This document shows positions 1 through 11,700 of a stretch of 64,000 bases of DNA, piece by piece. Source of the DNA: Elysia crispata. Its lineage: Eukaryota; Mollusca; Gastropoda; Plakobranchidae. The notes under the pieces were generated by a model, which was not told where the DNA came from, ran no database searches, and was given only the letters and a program-made list of their open reading frames with translations. The stretch spans positions 1 to 64,000 of the forward strand of contig JAWDGP010002186.1 in assembly GCA_033675545.1 (NCBI GenBank), written 5' to 3'. The position numbers and the translations under genes are program-made. The stretch's first letter is position 1, and every line of letters begins with the position of its first letter.

Positions 1-254
1 CTTGTTTTATCCCCGTCCTAAGTTTTTTTTCTTCTAATTCTACCTCACCATTTTTACTTTACTAACTATATTCCGCTCTATTATGTATTTCTCATGCTTA
101 CCAAATCCATCCTTTATAAACCATTCTCCCATACCCTGTTATCCGTTTTTCGGTCTCCATATCCATCCATGAATTGTCTCTAATACTGTGTCCAGCGTGT
201 CTTTCTATAGGTGTGCCTTTTAGTTTTATTTATCTTCGTCTTTGTCGCTGGAAA

Positions 255-346
<92 letters not shown>

Positions 347-990
347 TCCCTCTCTCTCTTTCCTCTTTCTCTCTTTCTCTCTCTATTTTTTTCCTCTTTC
401 TCTCTTTCTCCCTCTCCACTTTTTTTCTTTTACTTTTTTTTTTAATCTTTCCATAACTTACATTACCGCTCGCTTGAACGACTCTTGTTGCGCCATCATC
501 CAGTCTGCCTTGTTCTTGACTAGGACAGGTTTTAGAGCAAGGTTTACGTCTACCGCGGGATGAACGAAGATAATTAGAATCACATTTTCTGTTTCAATCA
601 GTAGCATAATGTAGCTCTTTAAACGAAATCTCCCTGGGATCTATGATTCCCATTTTTCAATCTGATTGTGTCAACGAAGTTTATTGAATGAGTGCTGCCT
701 TACGACTTCATGACCATGAAAACACTTACGACATTTATGACTTTTACTGTACATTTAAGAAACTCAAATTTTCATTCGAAATATTCTCATGAATCAATAA
801 TTTTTTTTAATTTACTCGTTCTAATTTGTATGATGCATCACATTTTATGATATATATTGAACTTTTTGTTTCACTCTCACACTCGGCCACGAATTTTTTA
901 GAATCTATTTCGGTATACTAGATTGGGTTTGCTTAGCAAAACTTCGAAAGGTTTTATTGAGAAGTTTGAAAAAAAGCCTCTAAAAATATG
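1..990. other. Non-coding flank with a CT tract
   Basis: Apart from the CT microsatellite at about 257-432, I see nothing gene-like here. The short open frames across the CT tract only translate the repeat as Leu-Ser or Arg-Glu runs. The last bases (989-990, TA) are the left target-site copy of the adjoining mariner element. Confidence 0.7.
257..432. repeat. (CT)n microsatellite, degenerate at the right
   Basis: CT dinucleotides run without interruption from about 257 to 342. They then decay into CCCTCT and TTTCTCT variants up to about 432. The + strand is pure pyrimidine. Confidence 0.95.
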
Positions 991-1020
991 AGGGCAGGCT
1001 GATAATTAAGTTCCGTTTAA
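991..1020. repeat. Mariner left terminal inverted repeat
   Basis: It begins TGAGGGCAGGCTGATAATT and ends GTTCCGTTT. Positions 992-1020 are the exact reverse complement of 2333-2361. It is preceded by the TA target site at 989-990. This is the 3' side relative to the transposase. Confidence 0.95.
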
Positions 1021-1103
1021 TCATAACTTTTTAATTTTTCACAGCATATACATAAACAATACGTCAAACGAAAGCTTAATATCTCAGCTACAAACTTAGC
1101 ACT

Positions 1104-2168
1104 CTATTTTTCGATGTAGTCACCGTCGCGATCAACACACCGCCTCCAACGTTTCACTAGTTGGCTCACGCCGTCAGCGAAGAATTCAGACGGCTGTCCA
1201 CGGCACCATCTGCGAACATCTGCGATAACTTCCTCATCATTGTCATAGTGATGGCCCTTCAGGTACTTCTTGAGTTGGGGAAACAAATAATAGTCAGAGG
1301 GGGTAAGATCGGGGCTGTATGCATGGTGAGGTAGGGTCGTAAGTTCCAGCTGCCTTAAGGCGTCCTGAGTTTGGCGACTGGTGTGCGGGCGCGCATTGTC
1401 GTGTTGCAGGATTGAGTCCTTATCACGCCGAATACGTCTGAGTCGGAGTTTGAGAGCTCGGAGTGTTGAAATATATCGCTCTGAGTTCACAGTTTGCCCT
1501 TGCTCCAGAAATTCCATGTGGACCACTCCCTCCATGTCCCAGAAAACGGTGAACAAGACCTTTCTTGCAGAGGAAACAACCTTGAACTTCCTTGGACTTG
1601 GAGAAGTTTTGTGCCTATACTCCATCGATTGGGCTTTACATTCTGGATCGTAGTGGTGGACCCAGGATTCGTCTCCAGTCACAATGCGTTGCAGAAATGC
1701 TTCTCCTTCTGCATTGTAACGCTCTAAGAGTTGAGTACACATGTCCTTTCTCTGCGCTTTCATCTCTACAGTGAGCTGTCTTGGGACCCAACGGGCAGAG
1801 ACTTTTCGGTAACCCAGTACAGTTGTGGCGATATGGTGCACTCGTTCTTTCGAAATGCCTACTTCATCTGCAATTTCCTTTTGTTTGACCCTTCGATTAG
1901 CTCTAATCATGCAGTCAACTTTCTCTCGATGAGCCGTGTCCGATGCGGAAAGGGGCCTACCCGAACGCTTTCGATCACGCAGAATTGTCTCTCTGGGGTC
2001 TTCCCCTTTAAAAATTCTCACCCATTTGCGAACTGCACAGTCTGAAATGCACATTTCACCATAAACTGTCTTCATTCTTGCATGAATGTTTGCAGCAGAA
2101 CATCCCTCAGCTGCCAAAAACTCGATAACAGAGCGCTGTTTGATGAGAAGGTCATTGGAAGTCGCCAT
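1104..2168 (-). CDS. Mariner transposase, DD34D type, 354 aa, intact
   Basis: This enzyme cuts out and reinserts the surrounding element by DNA strand transfer in the nucleus, after binding its terminal inverted repeats. Residues 1-120 form the paired helix-turn-helix DNA-binding region, with a GRP motif at 70-72 between the two halves. The linker motif WVPRQL at 127-132 corresponds to the WVPHEL of other mariners. The RNase H-like catalytic core shows all three acidic residues: D166 in TGDESW, D257 in HDNARPH and D292 in SPDLTPSD. Exactly 34 residues separate the last two, the mariner signature (Tc1 has 34 with a final E). The length fits the family (about 340-355 aa). The start ATG at 2168 has A at -3 and G at +4, and no earlier in-frame ATG is needed. 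There is no frameshift or stop. Automatic annotation often labels such genes 'SETMAR', but no SET domain is present. Confidence 0.96.
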   Translation of the reverse strand: MATSNDLLIKQRSVIEFLAAEGCSAANIHARMKTVYGEMCISDCAVRKWVRIFKGEDPRETILRDRKRSGRPLSASDTAHREKVDCMIRANRRVKQKEIADEVGISKERVHHIATTVLGYRKVSARWVPRQLTVEMKAQRKDMCTQLLERYNAEGEAFLQRIVTGDESWVHHYDPECKAQSMEYRHKTSPSPRKFKVVSSARKVLFTVFWDMEGVVHMEFLEQGQTVNSERYISTLRALKLRLRRIRRDKDSILQHDNARPHTSRQTQDALRQLELTTLPHHAYSPDLTPSDYYLFPQLKKYLKGHHYDNDEEVIADVRRWCRGQPSEFFADGVSQLVKRWRRCVDRDGDYIEK

Positions 2169-2332
2169 TGTCTCATAAACATGGCTACCACATCATGTGT
2201 TGCGCGTCACTGCATTATGAGCACGAATGACGTCACACAAACTTGTTGTTATAGTTAAGTCTAGAAAAATGGTTCGGGAGTATATGTATGAAATTTTAGG
2301 TCGATGTGACGAAAATTGACCTAGTTATTAGC

Positions 2333-2362
2333 AAACGGAACTTAATTATCAGCCTGCCCTCG
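2333..2362. repeat. Mariner right terminal inverted repeat
   Basis: Positions 2333-2361 are the exact reverse complement of 992-1020. The outermost base, G at 2362, mismatches its partner. A TA follows at 2363-2364. About 165 bp separate it from the transposase start, and that interval presumably holds the promoter. Confidence 0.95.
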
Positions 2363-2364
2363 TA

Positions 2365-5300
2365 AGTTTAAGTTTAAAATAAATCCTCTTCATCTTCATT
2401 TCTGCAGTGAATGTGATTACACTAAAAGAGCTCTGCTTTATGTTTTAGCGAGCACACGAAGCAATAGCAAAGTTTAAAAATCAGATGCTAAAATTGAAGC
2501 CAACAATTAGAAAGGATGATATAAAATGTGCAAATGAGAAAATTGAATTCTATATTAACAAAGATTGGAGAAATCTAAACAATGCCTCTCATCATCGAAA
2601 AAAGTTAATAGTTTTTTAATAAAATAGCGTAATTTCTTATGAAAATTGTATTGTATGTTTAGATAGATTTAGATTCCGCCTTTGAAAAGTGCGATTCGTG
2701 AAATCTTTGCTTCTGATTAATTCCTACCCAAATCAGCCATAAAGTTTTTACGATGCCTAGCTAGTCTCACATTATCAAGAGAACAAACGCACCTCGCACA
2801 AAAGTAATTCTTATTACTAAGTCTTATTGAAACTTAGCGTGGTGCGTAATTGTTATTGTGACTTAGTCGAACAAACAATCATTTATAATGGCTTTTTCCC
2901 TTTGCATTTCAACTCTCTTGAGTGCTGCCCGGGTACTATAGTAAAAGGAGGCTTCTAAAATAAGGAGATTTTTTCGTATCAGTATAATAATTTATGATTG
3001 AAGTGACACTAACATACGTATCTTCAAAACAGATTAGGATTGCCTATGGCGAAAACTCGTTATGTTTTCACTAACAAGTGAAGCTCGGTCTTATTTTTTG
3101 CAAGTCGAGTATAAAGTAGTAGAAGGAAATACTGTTCTGATGTTTCTAACTAAAGGGATTTTATAAAAGCAGACGATATTTATTTTCATTGACATAAGTT
3201 TCAAATTAACTTTAATAAAGACAGGCTGACGGATATATACGTTCTGATTTTAGTTTGTAGAAATTCTAGCTGATACCATTATTTCTTGCAAATGATTAGT
3301 TTTTAGATATTAGATTTTCTGTGATTTCCTTGGTGTTGCATCAGAAGTCGTTCCTAAACATCTGCCAATCTAGTCTTTACGGAGATGTCGCCCTTTTTTA
3401 TTCCAAATTGATCGATATAAATGTGATTTCAAATTAAAACTGAACAGTATTTTACTATATACTAAAAAGTTAATGTTTCAAAACATGTAAGATATTTCGC
3501 TTGAAAAGTCTCCTCATGCATAGACAGCTAATATATTTCAGCCGCACATGTGAGATAAAGTCTAGAGTGGCATCTGCATTACAGCACATCTTACAATGCA
3601 AACTGAAAGGAGCACTGCGGATATCTTGTCCATCTTAGGGAACCCCACGAGGAATCGATGCTTTTTTGCCGAGCATATTTATTATAGTAGCCGGGCCGGC
3701 AGTCCAGCCAAAACAATCTTGTTAGTTACAGAACCCTGTGCTGGCCACCAGGTTCCGAGAGCCAGACGAAAGTCTGTGTCTGTGGAACAGGAGGGCTGGA
3801 GAGAGGGGGTGAGGAGTGCTTAGGAGAACATTGCAGGGAGGAGTCGATTGAGATACTCACCCTGCCAGTGTGGAGTGCACGCAGGAAGAATGATGCGGGC
3901 ACAACCTGGTCCTGTTCGCTTCACTTCATGCTGTTAAGGAAGATAAAACAGTTTCTTAATAAGAAGTCATTAATTTTTTTTTGTTTCTTTTTTTAAATTA
4001 TCTGCAGTCGCAAGTTATTATTAAAATTTCGCCATACATTATTAGATCGTCACCTAGATACATAAACTAAAATGATCGCAATCAATATCGAGTAGAAATA
4101 GTTCTTGGGGTCTTTTTTTTCAATTTGAAACGCACAAAACCGAAAAAATTATGCACTTTTTATATTTTGTAAAACAATCATAATTATTCATGTGCATCAG
4201 CTGATTGTGTGTAACATCTTTTTATACGAACGAAACATATCAAAAAATTTTTCAGTGTATATCATTGGGATACAAAGGATTTTTTCAAATTGCATTGATG
4301 GTAGGAAAGCATCAAAATTATTTGCTGCTATTTGCCAAATTTTTCATGAAGCATGCAATTTCCATAGTAAGTCTTATACTTTAAAAAATATTCAGCTATT
4401 CTTCTGTGTGCACACATCAGGACAGGCATTTTTGTCAAACAATGCAAACGTGAAGGGCATACTTTATGTTTTCCACTGGTTTCATATTTTGTCTTTCTAT
4501 ACCGTTTATCTATCGTTGTTGACACTGGTACGTTAGTGAGAATTAACATGAAATGAAATATCTCACTGTTTGTATTATTAAAGTCATAAATTTGCAGAGA
4601 ATCCAGCACATCTTCTGATCATGGTTGAAGCTTAACTCAGATGTGATTTAGCAAAAAAATAATGAGTTAGTTAAGAACCTTGTGATTTTGATATACTGAC
4701 CTTACTTTTTCTTGTTCCAGAATAAAATTAATGAATAACAGCCTTTCGTATCCACTAATCATATTGGAACATCGCGTGGTTGACTTCGGCACTTTATTAC
4801 TTTGTAACTATCCATGAAAAGCCAAGAAATTTCTTGATTTGTCAGAATGAAAATCAGCGATGCTTTACCATTAGCTTTTCTGATAAAAACTAATCATTAT
4901 TGGTCTTAAGATAAAGAGCCATGAGAGGAAAATCAGGGCTAGCAGCATTAATCATTTCTTACGGTCACTGGGGGAAAATTAATCATCGTTCTTAAGATGA
5001 GCTGGAAGTCGACATTAACTTGAACGCTCGTTAATTGGTTCCATTTTTTTTCTTTTCCTTTGTTACCTTAAGCTGTTTGGTATTAGGCTCTCATCTTTGT
5101 ACATGCTGGCCCAGACTATATTGGGTGACAAATTGATGGACTAAGAAATGGAAGAATTTCTGGTCACAGAGCTAAGTTCGCTCAAGCTCAAATGGATGTA
5201 ATTTAATGTGTTCGTCATCTTTTTTCCCAAGACAGTTATTCAAGAAATTTCTATTCGTATTTGAGAAGGTTTAAAACAAAGACTTTTTAAGGAAGAAGGA

Positions 5301-5610
5301 GGGGATGACGAGAGAGTGAGAGAGACACAGATACTTAGAAACGTCGTTCCACAATTTTTTTTTAATTTCATATTTAAGATTTTCCAGAAACTCTTTATAT
5401 AATATAGTAATTTTTTCCCTTTGTTATGCAGCGCAACTCTCGCTTTAACCTTTTATGGAGATATACTTTACTTTGTCAAGGGATGGTTAGTTGCTATTTA
5501 AAACTTCACAGATTTTGGCATGTTTTCTCGAGACATTCTTGTAATCCTCTCTGTTTGCTCCTCTCTGTCAAGACCTTGATAAATAATACCGCTGTGCAGG
5601 TGGGCACAAA
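2365..5610. other. AT-rich stretch without recognisable genes
   Basis: I recognise no gene or repeat family here. A less AT-rich patch at about 3590-3920 holds a 75-codon frame (3596-3823) with no recognisable motif. It could be an old repeat or chance. The rest is AT-rich, with short open frames only. Confidence 0.5.
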
Positions 5611-6520
5611 ATGTGGAGCACCATGCATGGTTTTTCTCAACAGTGCTTAATTCACAAGTCTGCTTGAGGTGCTTCTCAAAATGTGGAGCACCATGCATGG
5701 TTTTTCTCAACAGTGCTTAATTCACAAGTCTGCTTGAGGTGCTTCTCAAAATGTGGAGCACCATGCATGGTTTTTCTCAACAGTGCTTAATTCACAAGTC
5801 TGCTTGAGGTGCTTCTCAAAATGTGGAGCACCATGCATGGTTTTACTCAACAGTGCTTAATTCACAAGTCTGCTTGAGGTGCTTCTCAAAATGTGGAGCA
5901 CCATGCATGGTTTTACTCAACAGTGCTTAATTCACAAGTCTGCTTGAGGTGCTTCTCAAAATGTGGAGCACCATGCATGGTTTTTCTCAACAGTGCTTAA
6001 TTCACAAGTCTGCTTGAGGTGCTTCTCAAAATGTGGAGCACCATGCATGGTTTTTCTCAACAGTGCTTAATTCACAAGTCTGCTTGAGGTGCTTCTCAAA
6101 ATGTGGAGCACCATGCATGGTTTTTCTCAACAGTGCTTAATTCACAAGTCTGCTTGAGGTGCTTCTCAAAATGTGGAGCACCATGCATGGTTTTTCTCAA
6201 CAGTGCTTAATTCACAAGTCTGCTTGAGGTGCTTCTCAAAATGTGGAGCACCATGCATGGTTTTTCTCAACAGTGCTTAATTCACAAGTCTGCTTGAGGT
6301 GCTTCTCAAAATGTGGAGCACCATGCATGGTTTTTCTCAACAGTGCTTAATTCACAAGTCTGCTTGAGGTGCTTCTCAAAATGTGGAGCACCATGCATGG
6401 TTTTTCTCAACAGTGCTTAATTCACAAGTCTGCTTGAGGTGCTTCTCAAAATGTGGAGCACCATGCATGGTTTTTCTCAACAGTGCTTAATTCACAAGTC
6501 TGCTTGAGGTGCTTCTCAAA
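5611..6520. repeat. 70-bp minisatellite, 13 copies
   Basis: Thirteen head-to-tail units of exactly 70 bp start at 5611, 5681, 5751 and so on to 6451. The only differences I see are in units 4 and 5, which share T to A in TTTTACTCAA (others TTTTTCTCAA). Each unit holds the 10-bp palindrome CCATGCATGG. It also holds two nested inverted repeats, TTGAG/CTCAA and GGTGCT/AGCACC. Seventy is not a multiple of three, and no frame stays open. Such homogeneity implies recent amplification or ongoing gene conversion. Confidence 0.98.
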
Positions 6521-8180
6521 ATAGTTTTCATGGCATGTATGCATAAAATAATTTTTTTTTTAAGTCATGAAAATCACCTAAACCTATTTTTGGTTTTCTT
6601 CTCTAGTGTTGGTTTTTTTTTCAGTTTCTAAGAGTATTTGAACTTTATCAAAAACTTTTTTAAATTTTCGCCATCATTTTCTTACTTTCTCTTCCTTTAT
6701 GGTTTGCATGACAAAAGGCACTCTTGCATGCTATAAAAGCATTATCACCAGAAGAGATGTTTGTGCAACAGGTTTTTCCTTTTATGAGTTGCATTTTTTT
6801 CCAGTCAATATATTTCCATTTGGAAAAGTGGCAATTTTACTTTTTTTTTCACTTTCTTGTTTTTTTTCTTTGTTTTTAAAACTCCTATTTTCTGCATATC
6901 TCTAGATCTTGTAATTTTTTCAGTTTTCAGCCATATCTTTCACCAGGGTTTTCCTTAAGGATTTAAAAAAATACTCGCAACCTCTACAGACCAGAACATA
7001 ACGCCAGCATATTGCTAATACGGAGTGCTCACGTCCATGACTATTATTTCTCAATCACTGTGTTAACCTCTCTGGTTTGTTTACATTGTTAGGGCGCCAG
7101 GCCCTCTCTCCGGATAGGCAGGTGGGTAACTCAGGTGCCATTTTACACCTCAGATGCAATCTCTCCCTCCCGAGGCTGCCAGCCCCTTGGAACTGCATAA
7201 CTAGCGCCTCACCAACACTACTGAGCCGTTTGGCTCACCCTAACTACAAAAAAAAAGTAAATAAAAAACGGGCACAAATTGACTGTCGAAACTGGCAGAT
7301 TTTCAACAACATAAATTATATTCGCATCACATGTAAAAAGATAATTATGCTTACATTTCAACAAGCTTACATAATGAAAACTGCTAATTGCTGTACACTT
7401 TAAGTTAAAAGAAAATCTACAAGTCTTTATTAGGAGATTAATTTATCTTTCCGAAAACGAAAAATTGTACAATATATGTACAAGTTCTTTGCCATGTAAT
7501 AAGTTCAAAAATAGAGTATTTCAGAGGACCTGGACTCGACTACCTTAACGTCCTTTTTTTATTATTTTCCACGTACTGTGCTACATGAATAATTTTTTGT
7601 GATGAATTTCTTTCCTAACTTTAAACCAACTCCACACCTATCCTGCGAAAAGAACACGCACAAATTATTAACGGACAAAGACACCTCGCAGACCACAATA
7701 ATCGGTGAATTAGGCGGCGATCAAGATAAGTGCCAGACCCCCGTAGCTTCTGGCGTGAGCAACGTTCTGGCTCTGACAAAGGAGTCCTTGTTTTTGTGAG
7801 ATTCCAGAGAGCGAACATTATCTGCCTCTATACCCTGAGGAAGTGTATTGTGTAAGAAAGATTACCTGGGGCCAATGTCCACATTTTACACTCCTACAAA
7901 TAATGTAGCCATTTCATTAGGTAATTCCTGTCAAATAAACACGAGATAAAATGTTTTTCTCACGTTATTGTCAGATGAAGCGCTGGGCTCATAAAGTTTA
8001 TGTGGTATCCACGGGCAGGGGTATCCTTGTATTGAGTTATGTCGAAAATGTATGTTCTATCTTTACGTAAGTGTAAAAAAAAAATTTAAAAAATTACTGG
8101 CTGTAGAGTTCGGGATTGAAACTAGTTTACCAGTCTATGGATTGGGGTACTTAAAACTTAGTATTTTAATAAATATTATT
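6521..8180. other. Stretch without recognisable genes
   Basis: Mostly AT-rich. Two less AT-rich patches, about 7080-7240 and 7620-7830, carry short open frames (7077-7403 +, 7599-7799 +) with no known motif. They could be old repeat remnants or conserved non-coding DNA. Confidence 0.5.
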
Positions 8181-8193
8181 CTCTCTCTCTCTA

Positions 8194-8264
<71 letters not shown>

Positions 8265-8422
8265 ATTCCTTGCAACTTTTACTCTCTCTCCCTCCCCAAC
8301 TTTATTCTCTCCTCACTATCTTTCTATTTGTTATTTTCTTACTTATTCTCTTCACAATATACTCCGTTTTTTTCCTTTATCAGTTTCATTGTTGACCTCT
8401 CCTCCTCCTCCCCCCTCTCTAT

Positions 8423-8497
<75 letters not shown>

Positions 8498-8655
8498 ATT
8501 CCTTGCAACTTTTACTCTCTCTCCCTCCCCAACTTTATTCTCTCCTCACTATCTTTCTATTTGTTATTTTCTTACTTATTCTCTTCACAATATACTCCGT
8601 TTTTTTCCTTTATCAGTTTCATTGTTGACCTCTCCTCCTCCTCCCCCCTCTCTAT

Positions 8656-8718
<63 letters not shown>
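8181..8718. repeat. (CT)n array with a perfect 233-bp tandem duplication
   Basis: Three CT tracts (about 8181-8260, 8440-8493 and 8668-8718) are separated by two copies of one segment of about 170 bp. The copies start at 8261 and 8494, an exact offset of 233 bp. The unique parts appear identical. The long + strand Leu-Ser frame across it is a translation artefact. Confidence 0.95.
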
Positions 8719-8721
<3 letters not shown>

Positions 8722-11700
8722 TTCCCTGAAATATTTGAAAATAAGACCTGCGTGTGTAAATATAAAGCTTATCTTTCAATCTCTATCTCTTTTTTCCTCA
8801 TTACAATCAGTAAAACTCAGAGATTCCCTGATGCGATGGAGCAAACAATAAATCAAAGCAAAACAAAATTGTATCAATTTATCTGTCTTTCAATATTCTC
8901 TCATTTTATCTATCAACTATGTTTGTGGCTTTCTAACAACACATATTTCTTATCTTTTGTCTAAATAATTGTATATCACGCTGTCAATTTTCCATGTAAT
9001 CCGTTTACCTCTTTTACGTAATGGGTTATCCTTCAATCGAAATTTCAGGACAACGGTTCTGGTCGCTCGTCAATCTTTGTAAACTTGACAGAAATCCTAT
9101 GAAGAGTACAATTTTTTTATTATCTCCAGATCGAGATAATATTTGAATGGCACAGGAAACTCCACTGACGTTTTGCAGTTATACTTATTTCTCTTGCAAC
9201 ATTGCGGGGGGAAAGAGTTAGATTCCATTAATCTCTGTTTTACCGGTCACATTAGCCTGTCATTGGCTGGCAATTACTCATTGTCCTGGTCAATTTTATT
9301 GGCGCTTTTCTCTCGGCAGCTCACAACTTTGTTTACTCGTCCCGGTCATTGTGCCTTTGAAAGTTTAGCCCTGATTACCGCGTTGTTAGGGGCTTATGTG
9401 ATCAGCGTGTGCTTGTGAGAACCTCTTAATGGGAGCCTCGCGTTGCGGCACGCATCAGTTTAGTGGTACCTCTAGCTCTGCGTTCTCTCTACGACCTGTT
9501 TGTAGCCATGCATTCTCAACGATGAATTCTCGGAAGTGATTTACAGTGATAATCAACAATACAATTAATAGCATGTGCTATGTTTAATTTTTGAATGTAA
9601 AATGAACCTGCAGAAATTACTCTTTATCAAAAAATTAAACTCGGCAAATACAATCAATTGTATTTTGGGTTATCGCAGTGAATGAGCTCTACTACTTCCA
9701 AGAATTCATTACTGAGATCGAATGAGCTATTCTTACGTTAACTCTCACGCACATGCTACTTACAGGGCGTCTAAATTTGCTTCTCTGTGACGTCTCGTCG
9801 AGATAATGGTTCTGTGCGCATTTCATTTTGTCTGTATCTCTCTCTTTCATACTCTCTATCTCATCATCTCTCTCTTGGTCTCTTTTTCTTTTTTTCTCTT
9901 TGTGTCTTTCTCTCTGTTTTTCTCTCATTCTCCTTCTTTTTTCTATTCCCCTCTATCTCTTCGATCTGTAAAAATAATTTTACAATCTTCAGAGAAGTCC
10001 ACATTCATTTAATTTCCTAATTTCAGTCTCTATCCGATGATGACTCATGCGAAAATGTAAATATGTAGAGATGTTCTAACAGGCGTATTTACAACTTGAG
10101 CACAAACTTTCAAGCGTCATGCATAATAAAACACTATTTTTGTACTATTCTAATTTTTTCATATTGAAATTTTTCGAATCTCCAACATGACAATTTTTTG
10201 GATAACAATATAAAATTTAACAGCGTTTTTATGCTCCCAAATTGTTCTCCAACTATTCGTAAGCCTTTTTATTAGTTCATTCTTTATCTAATAGCTCTCA
10301 GAAAAACGGAATCGGCTGTTTCACATGAAAATATAAAGAAAGATGTTTTTAATTTTTCCCTGGCCAAATATTCCAGGTATCCAAATATTCTGTGTTTATT
10401 TCTTTGTGCTTCAATAGGGCATGAATTTTTATACGTGTTAAAAATATCTTTTGTTATTGTTGTTTCCATCTTTTTTTTATTTTGCATTTAACAAAACAGC
10501 TGCATTTTCCAAATATAAAGCTTTTCTATAATTTGATTTTACATATAAAAACAATCCATTTCGAGGACTGGGTTTTGTCCGTCAGTGCTGAGATGTGAGC
10601 GTGAACAGTAATGGAGGATAAAAAATATCTTTTTCATAAGACTTTATCCAATAATGAATGTAAAGAGAAATTCAAGTCCGTCAACTGAATGACCACCAGA
10701 AAAAAAAAAAAAAAAGAAACAAAGGCGAAAGAAGAAAAAGATTATCGGTTTATGATGCCAATTAATAGTATTCCATTAATGCAGCAGTATAATTAAAACT
10801 GTACCTCAGCCAATGGCATATTTCTGCTATTATGAATGGACAATTTAAAAAAAGTATTGGGACTGTGAATGCTACTATAATCATTAAGTATCTTTCTAAA
10901 AGATCAGCCTTGACTGTTGCTGGGCTCAGGAGTAACGGGACGGAGTGGAGAATGAAAGCGGTGGTAACAGACCTCTTTTTTATTGAAGAAAAAGGAGATA
11001 TTGAATAAGGGAGAGTTTTGGCCGAGGAAATGGACACAGTGATAAAGGCCGATAAAGGCACTCTTCCAAAACCCATTCGACCCTCATCGACCTCTTGGAC
11101 AGGCGTAGAAAGGGGGCGAGTGAAGGATGGGACGGGAAGAATTACCAATAAGAAAGCACCAGTGTGTCTCGTCCTTGCCGGTAATATGTGTCTTGTCCCG
11201 CGCGGTCAAAGGCGCCAGAAGGGCGAAATCTAATAGATTTCAGCGGACAAGATCAGCCAAAATAAGCACTTTCCTGACCTGTTAGAAAGAAAAAGAATAC
11301 GAGAAATGGACGTTTAAGGTAGCTGACCATTTGTATTTGCTTTTATATAAGGCTTTTCTTTCCCTACTTATACAATTTCGCTCTCATTGGTCATATAAAT
11401 CATCAAGCTTGAATTTGAGAAAAAATATAATATATAGATATGTGCGTTTGTATTTTAACAGCGTTTCACTCATCATTATTTTGATTTTTGATTTGTTATG
11501 GATTCAGCCAAAGGAAGCTTAATGATCGTCATTTTTTACAAAGAAAAAGCAGAGGTAGCAATTTTAAAGGACGTCCTGTTTTTTGTTCAATATGAAAAGA
11601 ATCATAATACAATATAAGTTTTTGATGAATTCTGAACAGCTTTTCATGTTCTTTCTTCTCAACAGCGTTTGCTTCCTACTATGTTACTAAAGAGAGTTAT

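Larger units (their letters stand above)
991..2362 (-). mobile_element. Complete mariner (Tc1/mariner superfamily) transposon
   Basis: Seen: two 30-bp terminal inverted repeats (991-1020 and 2333-2362) that differ only at the outermost base (T versus C). Each is flanked outside by a TA dinucleotide (989-990 and 2363-2364), the standard mariner target-site duplication. Between them lies one uninterrupted transposase gene on the minus strand. The element is 1372 bp, near the usual mariner size of about 1.3 kb, and its interior looks richer in G+C than the AT-rich flanks. Inference: the near-identical termini, intact frame and clean TA sites suggest fairly recent insertion and possible activity. 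Whether it moves now cannot be seen from one copy. Confidence 0.95.

Noticed and set aside
1381..2045. Plus-strand open frames opposite the transposase
   Set aside because: They are shadows of the minus-strand transposase gene and have no motif of their own.
9143..9418. Possible N-terminal receptor exon (frame begins MNGTGNSTD)
   Set aside because: The glycosylation-like start is suggestive, but no TM1 GN or TM2 LAxxD pattern follows, and the hydrophobic parts do not match an amine receptor.
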